Below are positions 35,699 to 44,574 of a stretch of DNA of 64,000 bases, piece after piece (position 1 is the stretch's first letter; each line of letters opens with the position of its first letter). Source of the DNA: CAYWVO01 sp964461835. GTDB taxonomy: Bacteria > Zixibacteria > MSB-5A5 > WJJR01 > JAJRUJ01. A model generated the notes under the pieces. That model worked only from the letters and a program-made list of their open reading frames with translations, did not search any database and had not been told where the DNA came from. The stretch lies in NCBI GenBank assembly GCA_964461835.1, contig CAYWVO010000009.1, positions 1 to 64,000 on the forward strand, written 5' to 3'. Made by a program: the position numbers and the translations under genes.

Positions 35699-38600
35699 AT
35701 GCATAGGCAGAAACATTCGGTAGGACTTTTCTTGGTCATACTGGCCACGGTGGGCGTTGTATCAATCGGTTTAATGGGTTGTGATGATAACGGTGGCATA
35801 CAAAATCAGCCGCCCGTTTTCACTCAACTCGCGGATCAATCCGTAACTGAAGGTCAGAGCTTGACTTTCCAAATAATTGCCGATGACCCCGATAATGACG
35901 CAATTGGACTTGGGGTACAGAATCAGCCGGCCAATTCGCGATTCGTCGATAATGGCGATGGCACGGGGGATTTCACGTTCAGTCCCAATTTTGCGCAGAA
36001 GGGCAGCTATCAGCCGGTCTTCGTGGCCTCAGATGGGAATATGCAGACAATGGATACGGTCTCGATTGAGGTTGTAGACGAGAGCTTTATCCATCATTCC
36101 GGGATCATCAGCGCTGATGAGACCTGGTCTGCCGGCGATTCACCCCACTTGGTGGCAGGTGATATCGAGGTGCAGGACGGGGCCATGCTGACGATCGAGA
36201 ATATTACGGTATATTTCGTTGCCGGCAAGCGACTCCGTGTAGGCTATAACGGACCGGGCGGCCTGCAAGCATCAAATGTAACTTTCACGCCGGTCAACGA
36301 GAATCCAACTCCAGGAGCATGGGACGGCATCAGCTTTGCCGCCCAGACTCTTTCCGCCTCATCGCTTGATAACTGCGTGATTGAATATGGCGGCGGAAAC
36401 AGCTTCGGCAATATCTTTGTCAGTGATGGCGCGGTATCGATAACCGATTGTACCATTCGCCACTCGGAGACCGACGGAGTACACTTTGTCGGTGAAGGGC
36501 ACGCGGTTGATTTCTCCGGGAATGTTATTGAGTCCAATTCTCGGTACCCCGCAACCATACCGGCCAATTACCTGGGCGGGCTGAAGGGATCGAGCTTGCT
36601 CGGCAATTCACGGGATACCATCCTGATCGTGGGCGATCATGTTTCCCAGGACTCCGAGTGGGATACCCTGGGGGTACCATTGCGCATTTCCCGGCGATTT
36701 GAGGTTCGCGACGAGGCAACACTGTCAATCGTTCCCGGCCTGGTCCTCACGTTTGATGGAGGCACCGGAATTGATGTCGGCCTGACATCCCCCGGTCACC
36801 TGCAGGCCAACGGGACCAGTGACAAGCCTATTCGGCTGCTACCGAATGTTGGTTCTCCGACGCCGGGTGACTGGGAGGGGTTAACGTTCGGTCCCTTCGC
36901 CGGCCCGACGAACGCACTGGATTACTGTGAAATTTCGTACGCTGCAGAGTCAAACGATGCGGCTGTTATTGTTGTGGATTCCGAGGTTTCCATTACCAAT
37001 TCGACGATATCCTTCAGCAATCTCTATGGGGTCCAATTCCAGGGAGCTGGTCATTTTTCAACATTCTCCGGGAACACCGTCAGCGATTGCGGCAGTTTTC
37101 CCGTGATTATTCCCTGCCACTTTGCCGGCAATTTCACAGGGGACAATACGTACACCGACAACGGGTCCCAGTACATCGGGCTCACTGCCGGTACGGTCAC
37201 TGATATGCAAACGTGGCTTAACTTGAGTGTCCCGTACATGATCCGCGGCGATGTTGCGGTCGATAATAACGGTCAACTCACGATTGCCGGCGGCGCCACC
37301 CTGCTATTTTTAGAGTCGTTTGGCATAACCGTCGGGCAGAATGAGCCGGCCACGTTGATCGCAGACGGGACGGAATCCCTGATCACGTTCACCACTTCTT
37401 CAGAACCAACCACCTGGGTCGGGATCCAGTTCATGAGTAATACAACCGACAATTCGCTGCTGGATAACTGCCTGATCGATTACGCCGGCAATTCGAATTC
37501 GGCAGCCATTGTTCTCGAGGATTGCCAAGTCAATATTCATCAGAATACGATCCAAAACGGCGCCGGTGACGGTGTTCGTTTTGTCGGAACCGCCTACGCT
37601 CTTGACTTTGAGGACAATGTCATCACCGACAACGGTGGAGCTCCGATCACAGTTGACGCAAATTCGGTCGGCCTGATTCCGCCCAATAACGATTACAGCG
37701 GCAATGAGACTGACGCGTTTCGTATTGGTGGCTCTCAGCTTACGTCGGATGCCACCTGGGCAAATCCTGGTATTCCGTTCATTGTCGAGAACATGATTTC
37801 CATTGAGCCGGGCGTGACACTAACCCTGAACCCGGGGCTGGCGTTGCGGTTCGGATTGACCGCCGGGTTTACTGTGCAACAGAATGCGGCGATAGTTGCC
37901 GACGGGTCCCAGGAAACGATAAGCTTCACTCCGGATAGCAGAGATTGGCCTGGATTGGTTTTCCTGACCAATGCCTCGGAATCCTCACTGTTGAAATCCT
38001 GCCGGATTGAAGACGCCGGCAAATATGATGAAATAAACCTTACGCGGAGTGAGTATCCGGGCAGTGTGTATTTGCAAAATTGCCATATCACCATTGCGGA
38101 CTGTGACATTCTGGGCAGCGGGGAATACGGCATTTTTCTGCAAGGAAGTGCGTACGTGGATGGATTCAGCGGCAACACTATTCAGGGAGAGGGGCCACCA
38201 GTGCGCACTGATGCCTCAACGGTTCAGCGCCTCACCCCCGGAAACACCTTAAGTAGTGATGATGAAGATCTCGTTGTGGTCGAAATCGGGGGTGATGCAA
38301 CCATTGAGGATGATGCCGAGCGTATCGGTCGAGTTCGCAGCGACGCCGCCTGGTCGGATATCGGCATCCCGTACTACATTGTCGATAGTATCTGGGTCGG
38401 AAGCGGCGCCACCTTGACGTTAAACCCCGGTATCGAGATCCAGGTCCAAACGCGTCGCAGTATCACTGTCGGCGGCCACATTGGCGAAGGGACATTGGTC
38501 GCCATCGGCACTCCTGATCAACAGATCGAGATCACGCCGGCCGGATTTCCGTGGGGCGCCCTCACGTTAGTCGGGTCGGCGAATGATAACTCGACCCTCG

Positions 38601-38815
38601 AGTATTGTTACCTGAACGATGGTGGACGTAACCGCTGCGGCATGCTCAAAATCGTCGATTGCTCCCCGACGGTACAGAACAACGACTTCGGGCAAACCCA
38701 CACCAACTCGTGCAAAATCTGCCTTAGTGGTGAGACAACGCTTGATCCTGAGACGTTGCGAAATGAGAACACCTTCAGCAGCGATGACGACGGAGCGGAT
38801 GTCTGCAGTCAATAA
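35699..38815 (+). CDS. Large lipoprotein with Ig/cadherin-like and parallel beta-helix domains
   Basis: About 1038 residues. A signal peptide and lipobox (IGLMGC) are followed by a cadherin-like domain (about 35-125, with QPPVFTQLADQSVTEGQSLT and VFVASDG). Long right-handed beta-helix repeats then run to the C-terminus. Segments such as SLLDNCLIDYAGNSNSAAI, VNIHQNTIQNGAGDGVRFVG and TLTLNPGLALRF recur four or five times with a period of about 170-190 residues. Probably outer-membrane or surface anchored, binding or modifying polysaccharide; no catalytic residues are evident. GGGAGG lies 8 bases before the ATG at 35699. A terminator follows at 38848. Confidence 0.83.
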   Translation: MHRQKHSVGLFLVILATVGVVSIGLMGCDDNGGIQNQPPVFTQLADQSVTEGQSLTFQIIADDPDNDAIGLGVQNQPANSRFVDNGDGTGDFTFSPNFAQKGSYQPVFVASDGNMQTMDTVSIEVVDESFIHHSGIISADETWSAGDSPHLVAGDIEVQDGAMLTIENITVYFVAGKRLRVGYNGPGGLQASNVTFTPVNENPTPGAWDGISFAAQTLSASSLDNCVIEYGGGNSFGNIFVSDGAVSITDCTIRHSETDGVHFVGEGHAVDFSGNVIESNSRYPATIPANYLGGLKGSSLLGNSRDTILIVGDHVSQDSEWDTLGVPLRISRRFEVRDEATLSIVPGLVLTFDGGTGIDVGLTSPGHLQANGTSDKPIRLLPNVGSPTPGDWEGLTFGPFAGPTNALDYCEISYAAESNDAAVIVVDSEVSITNSTISFSNLYGVQFQGAGHFSTFSGNTVSDCGSFPVIIPCHFAGNFTGDNTYTDNGSQYIGLTAGTVTDMQTWLNLSVPYMIRGDVAVDNNGQLTIAGGATLLFLESFGITVGQNEPATLIADGTESLITFTTSSEPTTWVGIQFMSNTTDNSLLDNCLIDYAGNSNSAAIVLEDCQVNIHQNTIQNGAGDGVRFVGTAYALDFEDNVITDNGGAPITVDANSVGLIPPNNDYSGNETDAFRIGGSQLTSDATWANPGIPFIVENMISIEPGVTLTLNPGLALRFGLTAGFTVQQNAAIVADGSQETISFTPDSRDWPGLVFLTNASESSLLKSCRIEDAGKYDEINLTRSEYPGSVYLQNCHITIADCDILGSGEYGIFLQGSAYVDGFSGNTIQGEGPPVRTDASTVQRLTPGNTLSSDDEDLVVVEIGGDATIEDDAERIGRVRSDAAWSDIGIPYYIVDSIWVGSGATLTLNPGIEIQVQTRRSITVGGHIGEGTLVAIGTPDQQIEITPAGFPWGALTLVGSANDNSTLEYCYLNDGGRNRCGMLKIVDCSPTVQNNDFGQTHTNSCKICLSGETTLDPETLRNENTFSSDDDGADVCSQ

Positions 38816-38847
38816 CTCAGCATCGCTGTTTTGAGATGAGACAGTTG

Positions 38848-38872
38848 AAGGCGCCCTCCGGGGCGCCTTTTC
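38848..38872 (+). terminator. Intrinsic terminator after the beta-helix lipoprotein
   Basis: Perfect 8-bp stem AAGGCGCC (38848-38855) / GGCGCCTT (38862-38869) with a six-base loop and four Ts after the arm. It lies 33 bases past the stop codon. Confidence 0.85.
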
Positions 38873-39070
38873 CTTGCCCTTCACGGCGAATCGTCTTCCC
38901 CGGCCCATTGTCAATAAAATTGAATCACCAACTATTCACTTGAATCTGCAGGAACAAATGAATAATGTACCAAATTGCCCGAATTCCGGGGGGCGTATCC
39001 GGCTGTGGAATGGGCAAGTAACGTTATATGCAGCAATAAAATAAGGTTTTGGTCATAGTAAGGAGCGCGT

Positions 39071-40234
39071 ATGAAAATCCATGAATATCAGGCACGCGAC
39101 ATCTTTCGCAGCTTCGGTATGCCCGTACCCGCCGGTGAGGTCTGTGAAACGGCCGACGCGGTGCGCGATGTCGCCGTCCGCATCGGTAAACCGGTTGTGG
39201 TGAAAGCCCAAGTGCATGTCGGGGGGCGCGGCAAAGCAGGAGGCGTAAAACTCGCAGATTCCCCGGATACTGCCCGGGAGGCCGGGGCAGCCATCCTCGG
39301 CATGGACATCAAGGGCTTAACCGTCAAGAAAGTGTTGGTCGCAGAGGCAGTGGATATTGCCGCCGAGGCGTATATCGGCGCGATTGTGGACCGGCAGGCC
39401 AAAGGTATTACCCTTATGTCCTCTCCTGCAGGAGGCATTGATATCGAAGAGGTCGCTCGCGAAACACCGGAGAAGATTTTCAAGCTGACGGTCGATCCCT
39501 TGCTGGGCATTAACATGTACCAGGCTCGTCAGCTCGCGTATTTTGTATACTCCGACAAGAATATCGCCAATCAAGCCGCGAAGATCATTATGCAACTCTA
39601 TGAGGCATTTGTGGCCAGCGATTGTTCTTTGGCGGAGGTCAATCCTCTGGTGGTGACCCCGGACGATGCAGTCCTCGCCATCGATGCCAAGATCAACATC
39701 GACGATAACGCACTCTACCGTCACTCGGATATTGCGGCCTTGCGCGATATGGATGCGGAGGTCCCGGAAGAGGTTTTGGCGCGAGAGAAAGGTCTTTCCT
39801 TTGTCAAGCTGGACGGCAATATCGGCTGCTGCGTCAACGGCGCCGGCCTGGCCATGGCCACAATGGATTTGGTGAAGAAGTTTGGTGGCGAGCCGGCGAA
39901 CTTCCTCGACATCGGAGGATCGAGTAACCCGGAAAAAGTCGTAACGGCGATGCGGATCATCACCAAGGATCCCAATGTCAAGGCCATCCTGTTTAATATC
40001 TTTGGCGGCATCACCCGGTGTGATGACGTGGCCAATGGGATTAAGGCGGCCCTGGAGGAATTTCGGCCGCAAGTTCCGATTACGGTGCGGCTGACCGGAA
40101 CGAATGAACGGGAAGGGCGAGAAATCTTGGAGTCGATTGGCATCGACGCGAAGTCACTGATGGTCGACGCAGTGCAGGCGTCCATCGCGTCCGCAGGTGT
40201 TAACCCCGAAGTTCCCTCGGATACGCTGGTGTAA
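39071..40234 (+). CDS. sucC: Succinyl-CoA synthetase beta subunit
   Basis: A 387-residue ATP-grasp subunit of full normal length. It starts MKIHEYQARDIFRSFGMPVP and shows VVVKAQVHVGGRGKAGGVKL, LAEVNPLVV, ANFLDIGGSSNPEKV and LFNIFGGITRCDDVA, all typical of SucC. It binds nucleotide and, with SucD, interconverts succinyl-CoA and succinate with substrate-level phosphorylation. AAGGAG precedes the ATG. It is first in the operon sucC-sucD-ndk-larA homolog-mdh, 10 bases before sucD. Confidence 0.95.
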   Translation: MKIHEYQARDIFRSFGMPVPAGEVCETADAVRDVAVRIGKPVVVKAQVHVGGRGKAGGVKLADSPDTAREAGAAILGMDIKGLTVKKVLVAEAVDIAAEAYIGAIVDRQAKGITLMSSPAGGIDIEEVARETPEKIFKLTVDPLLGINMYQARQLAYFVYSDKNIANQAAKIIMQLYEAFVASDCSLAEVNPLVVTPDDAVLAIDAKINIDDNALYRHSDIAALRDMDAEVPEEVLAREKGLSFVKLDGNIGCCVNGAGLAMATMDLVKKFGGEPANFLDIGGSSNPEKVVTAMRIITKDPNVKAILFNIFGGITRCDDVANGIKAALEEFRPQVPITVRLTGTNEREGREILESIGIDAKSLMVDAVQASIASAGVNPEVPSDTLV

Positions 40235-40244
40235 GGAGGCGATC

Positions 40245-41555
40245 ATGAGCATTCTCATTGATAAGAAAACACGCGTCGTCGTCCAGGGTATTACCGGGCG
40301 GGACGGATCATTCCACACGCGTCAGATGGCGGAATACGGGACCAACGTTGTGGCCGGGGTGACGCCGGGCAAAGGCGGGGAAAATCTTGATGGCATTCCC
40401 ATCTACAATACAGTGGCCGAGGCGGTGCAGGAACGCGGCGCGAATACGTCGGTAATTTACGTTCCCGTGAAATTCGCCGTGGATGCCATATACGAGGCTG
40501 CGGATGCGGGATGTCAATTGATTGTATGTATTACCGAAGGTATCCCGACCATTGATATGGGAAAGATCTACCGGTACCTGAAAACCAAAGGTGTCCGACT
40601 GGTCGGGCCGAATTGCCCCGGCCTAATCACGCCCGGTGTCTGCAAGGTCGGTATCATGCCCGGCCCGATTGTCCAGAAAGGCAATGTGGGGCTGGTGTCG
40701 CGCTCAGGCACGCTGACGTATGAAGTCGTGCATAATTTAACACTGCGAGGTATTGGCCAATCGACCTGCATCGGCATCGGCGGCGATCCCATCATCGGCA
40801 CGAATTTCATCGACTGCCTGGAAATGTTCGAAGCCGACAAAAACACCAAGGCGATCGTGCTGATTGGCGAAATCGGCGGGACCGATGAAGAGGAAGCGGC
40901 GCAGTATATCAAGAAGCAGGTGACCAAACCCGTGGTTGGCTTTATCGCCGGCCGTACGGCCCCTCCGGGGAAACGGATGGGACACGCCGGAGCAATCATT
41001 GCCGGTGGTTCCGGGACCGCCGCAGAGAAAATCCGGGCTTTCCGCGCCGTCGGGGTGGAAGTTGCCGAAACCCCGGCCGAGGTCGCGGAAATCATCGAAT
41101 GCGAACTGCAAAAAGTCGCAGAGAAGAAAAAGAGCCCCGCGAAGGGCCCAAAAATCGTTCCCGTCTCGCGCAGAAAACCGGCCAAGAAAGCCGCAAAATC
41201 CCGAACAAAGCGGGCCGCCAAGAAAGCAGCGAAAAAATCCACGGCCCGGAGAAAGACCACCCGTAGGCGGACCGCAAAAAAAGCTGCCGCCAAAAGGCGG
41301 GTTGCTAAAAAGCGGGTAGCGAAGAAAAAGGCTGCGAAGAAGAAGGCCACCCGGAAAAAAGTCGCCAAGAAGAAGACGACCAGACGGAAAGTCGCAAAGA
41401 AACGAGCGACCAAAAAGAGAACGACGAAAAGGAAAACTGTCAAGAAAAAGACAACTAAGCGCACCACGAAGAAAAAAACCAAACGCGCCGGCAGCAAGAA
41501 GAAAACGAGCAGAAAGAAACCCGCCAAGAAAAGGACGAGGAAACGCAATAAGTAA
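40245..41555 (+). CDS. sucD: Succinyl-CoA synthetase alpha subunit with histone-H1-like tail
   Basis: A 436-residue protein. Residues 1-290 are a normal SucD: CoA-binding QGITGRDGSFHTRQM, GPNCPGLI, and the phospho-histidine at about 247 in GKRMGHAGAIIAGG. After QKVAEKKKSP the protein continues in frame for about 140 residues made almost only of Lys, Arg, Ala and Thr in KKxAKK/RRKTTRR-type repeats, like histone H1 or AlgP tails. Typical SucD ends near residue 290-300. No stop or frameshift separates the parts. AAGGAGG lies before the ATG at 40245. The tail may bind nucleic acid or polyanions; that is an inference. Confidence 0.92.
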   Translation: MSILIDKKTRVVVQGITGRDGSFHTRQMAEYGTNVVAGVTPGKGGENLDGIPIYNTVAEAVQERGANTSVIYVPVKFAVDAIYEAADAGCQLIVCITEGIPTIDMGKIYRYLKTKGVRLVGPNCPGLITPGVCKVGIMPGPIVQKGNVGLVSRSGTLTYEVVHNLTLRGIGQSTCIGIGGDPIIGTNFIDCLEMFEADKNTKAIVLIGEIGGTDEEEAAQYIKKQVTKPVVGFIAGRTAPPGKRMGHAGAIIAGGSGTAAEKIRAFRAVGVEVAETPAEVAEIIECELQKVAEKKKSPAKGPKIVPVSRRKPAKKAAKSRTKRAAKKAAKKSTARRKTTRRRTAKKAAAKRRVAKKRVAKKKAAKKKATRKKVAKKKTTRRKVAKKRATKKRTTKRKTVKKKTTKRTTKKKTKRAGSKKKTSRKKPAKKRTRKRNK

Positions 41556-41564
41556 CGAGGCGTG

Positions 41565-41966
41565 ATGGAACAAACGTTGCTGATCGTGAAACCAGACGCC
41601 ACCGCGCGACGGTTGACCGGTGAGATTATTTGTCGCGTGGAGCGTTCGGGCTTCACGCTGCTGCAAATCATGTGCGACCGTCTCACCCCGGAACGCGCCC
41701 GGCGGTTTTACGCGGTTCATGAAGGCAAACCGTTTCTTGATTCCTTGTGTGCGTTTATGGCCTCCGGTCCCATTGTGCCAATGGTCCTGGAAAAGGACCA
41801 GGCAATCATGGACCTGCGCACCCTGATCGGCGCCACTGATCCCGGCCAGGCGGCTTGCGGGACGTTGCGGTACGAAATCGGTCAGGACGTGCAACGAAAT
41901 TCCGTGCATGCATCCGACTCCCCGGAATCGGCGGCGTTTGAGATACCATTCTTTTTCGGCGAGTAA
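41565..41966 (+). CDS. ndk: Nucleoside diphosphate kinase
   Basis: A 133-residue NDK of usual length. The start is EQTLLIVKPDATARRL, and the active-site histidine is in RNSVHASDSPESAAFE. It transfers gamma-phosphate between NTPs and dNDPs. The ATG at 41565 is chosen; the GTG at 41562 is an alternative. It lies 9 bases after sucD, and NDK could equilibrate the nucleotide made by SucCD, which fits the operon order. The central segment differs somewhat from E. coli but keeps the core residues. Confidence 0.92.
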   Translation: MEQTLLIVKPDATARRLTGEIICRVERSGFTLLQIMCDRLTPERARRFYAVHEGKPFLDSLCAFMASGPIVPMVLEKDQAIMDLRTLIGATDPGQAACGTLRYEIGQDVQRNSVHASDSPESAAFEIPFFFGE

Positions 41967-42002
41967 AGCCGGCAGTGTTCAGGGAATTCGGAGTTACCGA
42001 TT

Positions 42003-43250
42003 ATGGAACTGCATCTTCCGTTTAGCACCGCAGTTGAACGGATTGCAGTGCCGGATTCACTCCCGGCCGATCGCATCGGCCGCACAGCGGGTGATGATAC
42101 GCCCGCTGAAGATATCCTGCGGCGAGCGCTTGCTTCTCCCCTACAATCGTCGTCTCTCGCTGACTTCTGTCGCGCGGCGGCTGATCTGTTGGTCGTTATC
42201 AACGACACAACGCGTTCCACCCCCACCGGTCTTATTCTCGCGGCAATTCAGGAGATTTTACCACCCCCCGAGAGGGTGCACATCATAGTAGCAACCGGGC
42301 TCCATCGAGCGCCGACAGAGGAAGAATACCAGCTTTTGCTTGGCGATGCCTACGACCGGTGGCGGGGGCGGACGATTGCGCACGATGGGTGGGCGGTGGA
42401 CGAACTGGTGGAGGTCGACGGGGGCAGTTCACCGGTTTTGGTTCATCCCGCGCTGAAGGCGGCCCGGCACATTTTAGTCATCACTTCGGTTGAACCGCAT
42501 TTTTTCGCCGGGTATACGGGAGGACGGAAGTCGTTCCTGCCGGGTCTGGCGGGGTACCCCAGTGTGGAGGAATCGCACGCCCACGCCGTTTCCGAAGAAG
42601 CGCAGCCGTTGCGCATCGCCGGGAATCCGGTGCGAGAGTTTATCAGCGGTAACACTGATTTCCTGCGGGGCAAAGCTATCTTCAGCATTCAAGTCGTCCT
42701 GGACCGTTTTGACAAAATTGTATTTGCGGCTGCCGGAGATGTGGACGAGAGCTTTACAGCCGCTTGCGTAGCCGCACGTTCATTCTATACTATGAGTGTC
42801 AGTCGCCGGTATGATATTGTGGTGGCACTGGTTCGACCCCCGTTGGACCTCAATTTGTACCAGACGGAGAAAGCGTGGGAGCATGCGCGGTACGCGGTAA
42901 ATCAAGGAGGTATTGCCCTGTGTGCATCAGCCTGTCCTCAGGGAATCGGTTCACGCTTCTACGAGCGCCTCATTTCGGCCTATCCGGATCAGTCGCAGTG
43001 GCTGCAACTGGCCGACCAGCCATACGAAATGGGAGCGCACAAGCTGGTCCGCACCGCGCGGATGCGTGCACACGCAGAGCTCTGGCTCGTTTCCACCCTG
43101 GAGCATAATTTGGTACGCCAGTACGGGTATGAGCCGAAGGAATCGCTACAGTCGGCAATGACAGAGGCAGTGGCGCTGAAAGGAGATGACGCTACGACGT
43201 TAATAATTGACGATGCAGCATTGACAGTTCCGATACTCGAGAATAAGTAA
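42003..43250 (+). CDS. LarA-family (nickel-pincer) racemase homolog
   Basis: A 415-residue LarA/DUF2088 protein. Family motifs are NDTTRSTPT, ATGLHRAPTEEEY (His-Arg near the substrate), and VEPHFFAGYTGGRKSFLPG, which holds the nickel-site histidine and the pincer-attached lysine. LarA enzymes use the nickel pincer nucleotide cofactor to racemise 2-hydroxy acids; lactate is the classic substrate, and malate and others are known for homologs. It sits between ndk and mdh, 33 bases before mdh, which suggests a malate-related substrate. No larB, larC or larE is in the window. Confidence 0.85.
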   Translation: MELHLPFSTAVERIAVPDSLPADRIGRTAGDDTPAEDILRRALASPLQSSSLADFCRAAADLLVVINDTTRSTPTGLILAAIQEILPPPERVHIIVATGLHRAPTEEEYQLLLGDAYDRWRGRTIAHDGWAVDELVEVDGGSSPVLVHPALKAARHILVITSVEPHFFAGYTGGRKSFLPGLAGYPSVEESHAHAVSEEAQPLRIAGNPVREFISGNTDFLRGKAIFSIQVVLDRFDKIVFAAAGDVDESFTAACVAARSFYTMSVSRRYDIVVALVRPPLDLNLYQTEKAWEHARYAVNQGGIALCASACPQGIGSRFYERLISAYPDQSQWLQLADQPYEMGAHKLVRTARMRAHAELWLVSTLEHNLVRQYGYEPKESLQSAMTEAVALKGDDATTLIIDDAALTVPILENK

Positions 43251-43283
43251 CAATTGGCATACACGTTTGTGGAGGAAAGACAA

Positions 43284-44213
43284 ATGCGCAAAAAAATCAC
43301 CGTAGTAGGCGCCGGACATGTGGGCGAAACCACCGCCCATTTGCTGGCAGAGGCAAACCTCGGAAATATCGTGATGGTCGATGTGGTCGAGGATATGCCA
43401 CAGGGAAAGGGGTTGGATCAGTCCCAGGCGGGTCCGGTTCGCGGCTATGACGTCTTTGTACAGGGCACGAATGACTACGCCGACACCAAAGATTCCGATC
43501 TGGTCATCATTACCGCCGGCATGGCGCGCAAGCCGGGGATGTCGCGTGAAGACCTGTTTACGTCCAACCAGAAGATCATGGACGCGGTCCTCGATGGTAT
43601 CCTGCCACACAATCCGAACACGAAATTGCTGGTGGTCACCAACCCGCTGGATATCATGACCTACCATGCGTTCAAGAAATCCGGCTTCCCGCAAGAGCGC
43701 GTATTTGGCCAGGCCGGGATTCTGGATTCGACTCGCTTCCGGTGTTTTATCGCGATGGAGCTGGGAATATCCATGCGCGACGTGCAGGCGATGGTGCTGG
43801 GCGGCCACGGCGATACGATGGTCCCGCTGCCGGCTTACACGACCGTTGCCGGGATCCCGGTTACGGAGTTGATCAAGAAGGATCGTCTCGATGAAATCGT
43901 GGCCCGGACACGCGGCGGCGGCGGCGAAATCGTCAAACTGCTCAAGACCGGCTCGGCATATTGGGCGCCGGCGGCATCAAGTGTGCAGATGGCCGACGCG
44001 GTCCTGAACGACTGCAAACGGGTTCTCCCCTGCTCGGCCTATCTGACCGGCCAGTATGGTATCGACGATATCTATATCGGTGTACCAATTACGCTGGGCG
44101 GCGGCGGTGTCGAGAAGATCTGGGAACTGGATTTGTCTGATGAAGACAAAGGCCTGCTGCAGAAATCTGCGGAAACCTACAAAGAACATCTGAAAATCCT
44201 CGGTTACAATTAA
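43284..44213 (+). CDS. mdh: Malate dehydrogenase (lactate-dehydrogenase-like type)
   Basis: A 309-residue NAD-dependent enzyme. The Rossmann motif is GAGHVGETTAH, followed by the substrate loop ITAGMARKPGMSRED (arginine rather than the glutamine of LDH), VTNPLD, and the catalytic histidine in GGHGDTMVP. It oxidises malate to oxaloacetate. GGAGGAAAG lies before the ATG at 43284. It is last in the TCA operon and is followed 21 bases later by a strong terminator. Confidence 0.95.
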   Translation: MRKKITVVGAGHVGETTAHLLAEANLGNIVMVDVVEDMPQGKGLDQSQAGPVRGYDVFVQGTNDYADTKDSDLVIITAGMARKPGMSREDLFTSNQKIMDAVLDGILPHNPNTKLLVVTNPLDIMTYHAFKKSGFPQERVFGQAGILDSTRFRCFIAMELGISMRDVQAMVLGGHGDTMVPLPAYTTVAGIPVTELIKKDRLDEIVARTRGGGGEIVKLLKTGSAYWAPAASSVQMADAVLNDCKRVLPCSAYLTGQYGIDDIYIGVPITLGGGGVEKIWELDLSDEDKGLLQKSAETYKEHLKILGYN

Positions 44214-44234
44214 ACCGATTCAACTGGCTGCTCA

Positions 44235-44270
44235 ACGGGGTGAGACGAGACCGTCTCACCCCGTTTTCTC
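44235..44270 (+). terminator. Strong intrinsic terminator of the sucCD-ndk-larA-mdh operon
   Basis: Perfect 13-bp stem: ACGGGGTGAGACG (44235-44247) and CGTCTCACCCCGT (44252-44264) with a four-base loop, followed by TTTCTCTT. Confidence 0.93.
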
Positions 44271-44350
44271 TTGTGGTCGGCATTTGTGGGCGGCACCCGC
44301 CGCGGCAGGCCGGTCTGCCCCGGCGATCGGATTTAGCAAAATCCCCCAGC

Positions 44351-44386
44351 GGTGTCATCCCGGACTTGATCCGTGATCCATTTTGG
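44351..44386 (+). repeat. Dispersed repeat A, copy 1
   Basis: A 36-base element beginning GGTGTCATCCCGGAC and ending GATCCATTTTGG. It matches the reverse complement of 45940-45975 at 34 of 36 positions. Imperfect internal palindrome. Confidence 0.8.
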
Positions 44387-44387
44387 T

Positions 44388-44426
44388 GCGTGGCCCTGAC
44401 TTGTCCGCCTATGGCGGATCTGAGGG
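44388..44426 (+). repeat. Dispersed repeat B, copy 1
   Basis: A 39-base element beginning GCGTGGCCCTGACTTG, with an internal hairpin TCCGCC-TAT-GGCGGA. It is identical to the reverse complement of 46121-46159. Confidence 0.85.
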
Positions 44427-44502
44427 GGATCGAATTCGGCAACACTGTGCGTGGCCCTGATCTGAGGGAGATCGAATTCGGCAACACCGTGCGTGGCCCT
44501 GG
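44419..44502 (+). repeat. Two-copy 42-base tandem repeat
   Basis: Units 44419-44460 and 44461-44502 begin TCTGAGGG(G/A)(G/A)ATCGAATTC and end with GCGTGGCCCTG(A/G). They differ at three positions. The first overlaps the end of repeat B. It is probably a slippage or amplification product; there are only two copies. Confidence 0.8.
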
Positions 44503-44574
44503 AATTTATTAACGCTCAAACAGGTTAAAGACCGGTCGCGCACGCCATAATAGAGGCCCAAGTCGCATTAACCA

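Larger units (their letters stand above)
44271..44574. other. Gene-free repeat block (left)
   Basis: No coding gene is supported here. The block holds repeat A (44351-44386), repeat B (44388-44426) and a 42-base tandem duplication (44419-44502). Inverted copies of A and B occur to the right of the next gene. Confidence 0.7.

Noticed and set aside
41127..41555. SucD tail as a separate gene or frameshift product
   Set aside because: The frame is continuous with SucD, there is no internal start with a ribosome-binding site, and composition is uniform to the stop.
40568..41909. Long minus-strand open frames opposite sucD and ndk
   Set aside because: They are low-complexity Phe/Leu-rich or Gly/Phe-rich translations that mirror the Lys/Arg-rich sucD tail.
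44419..44502. Minimal CRISPR array
   Set aside because: Two directly abutting repeats without spacers, no further copies and no cas genes.
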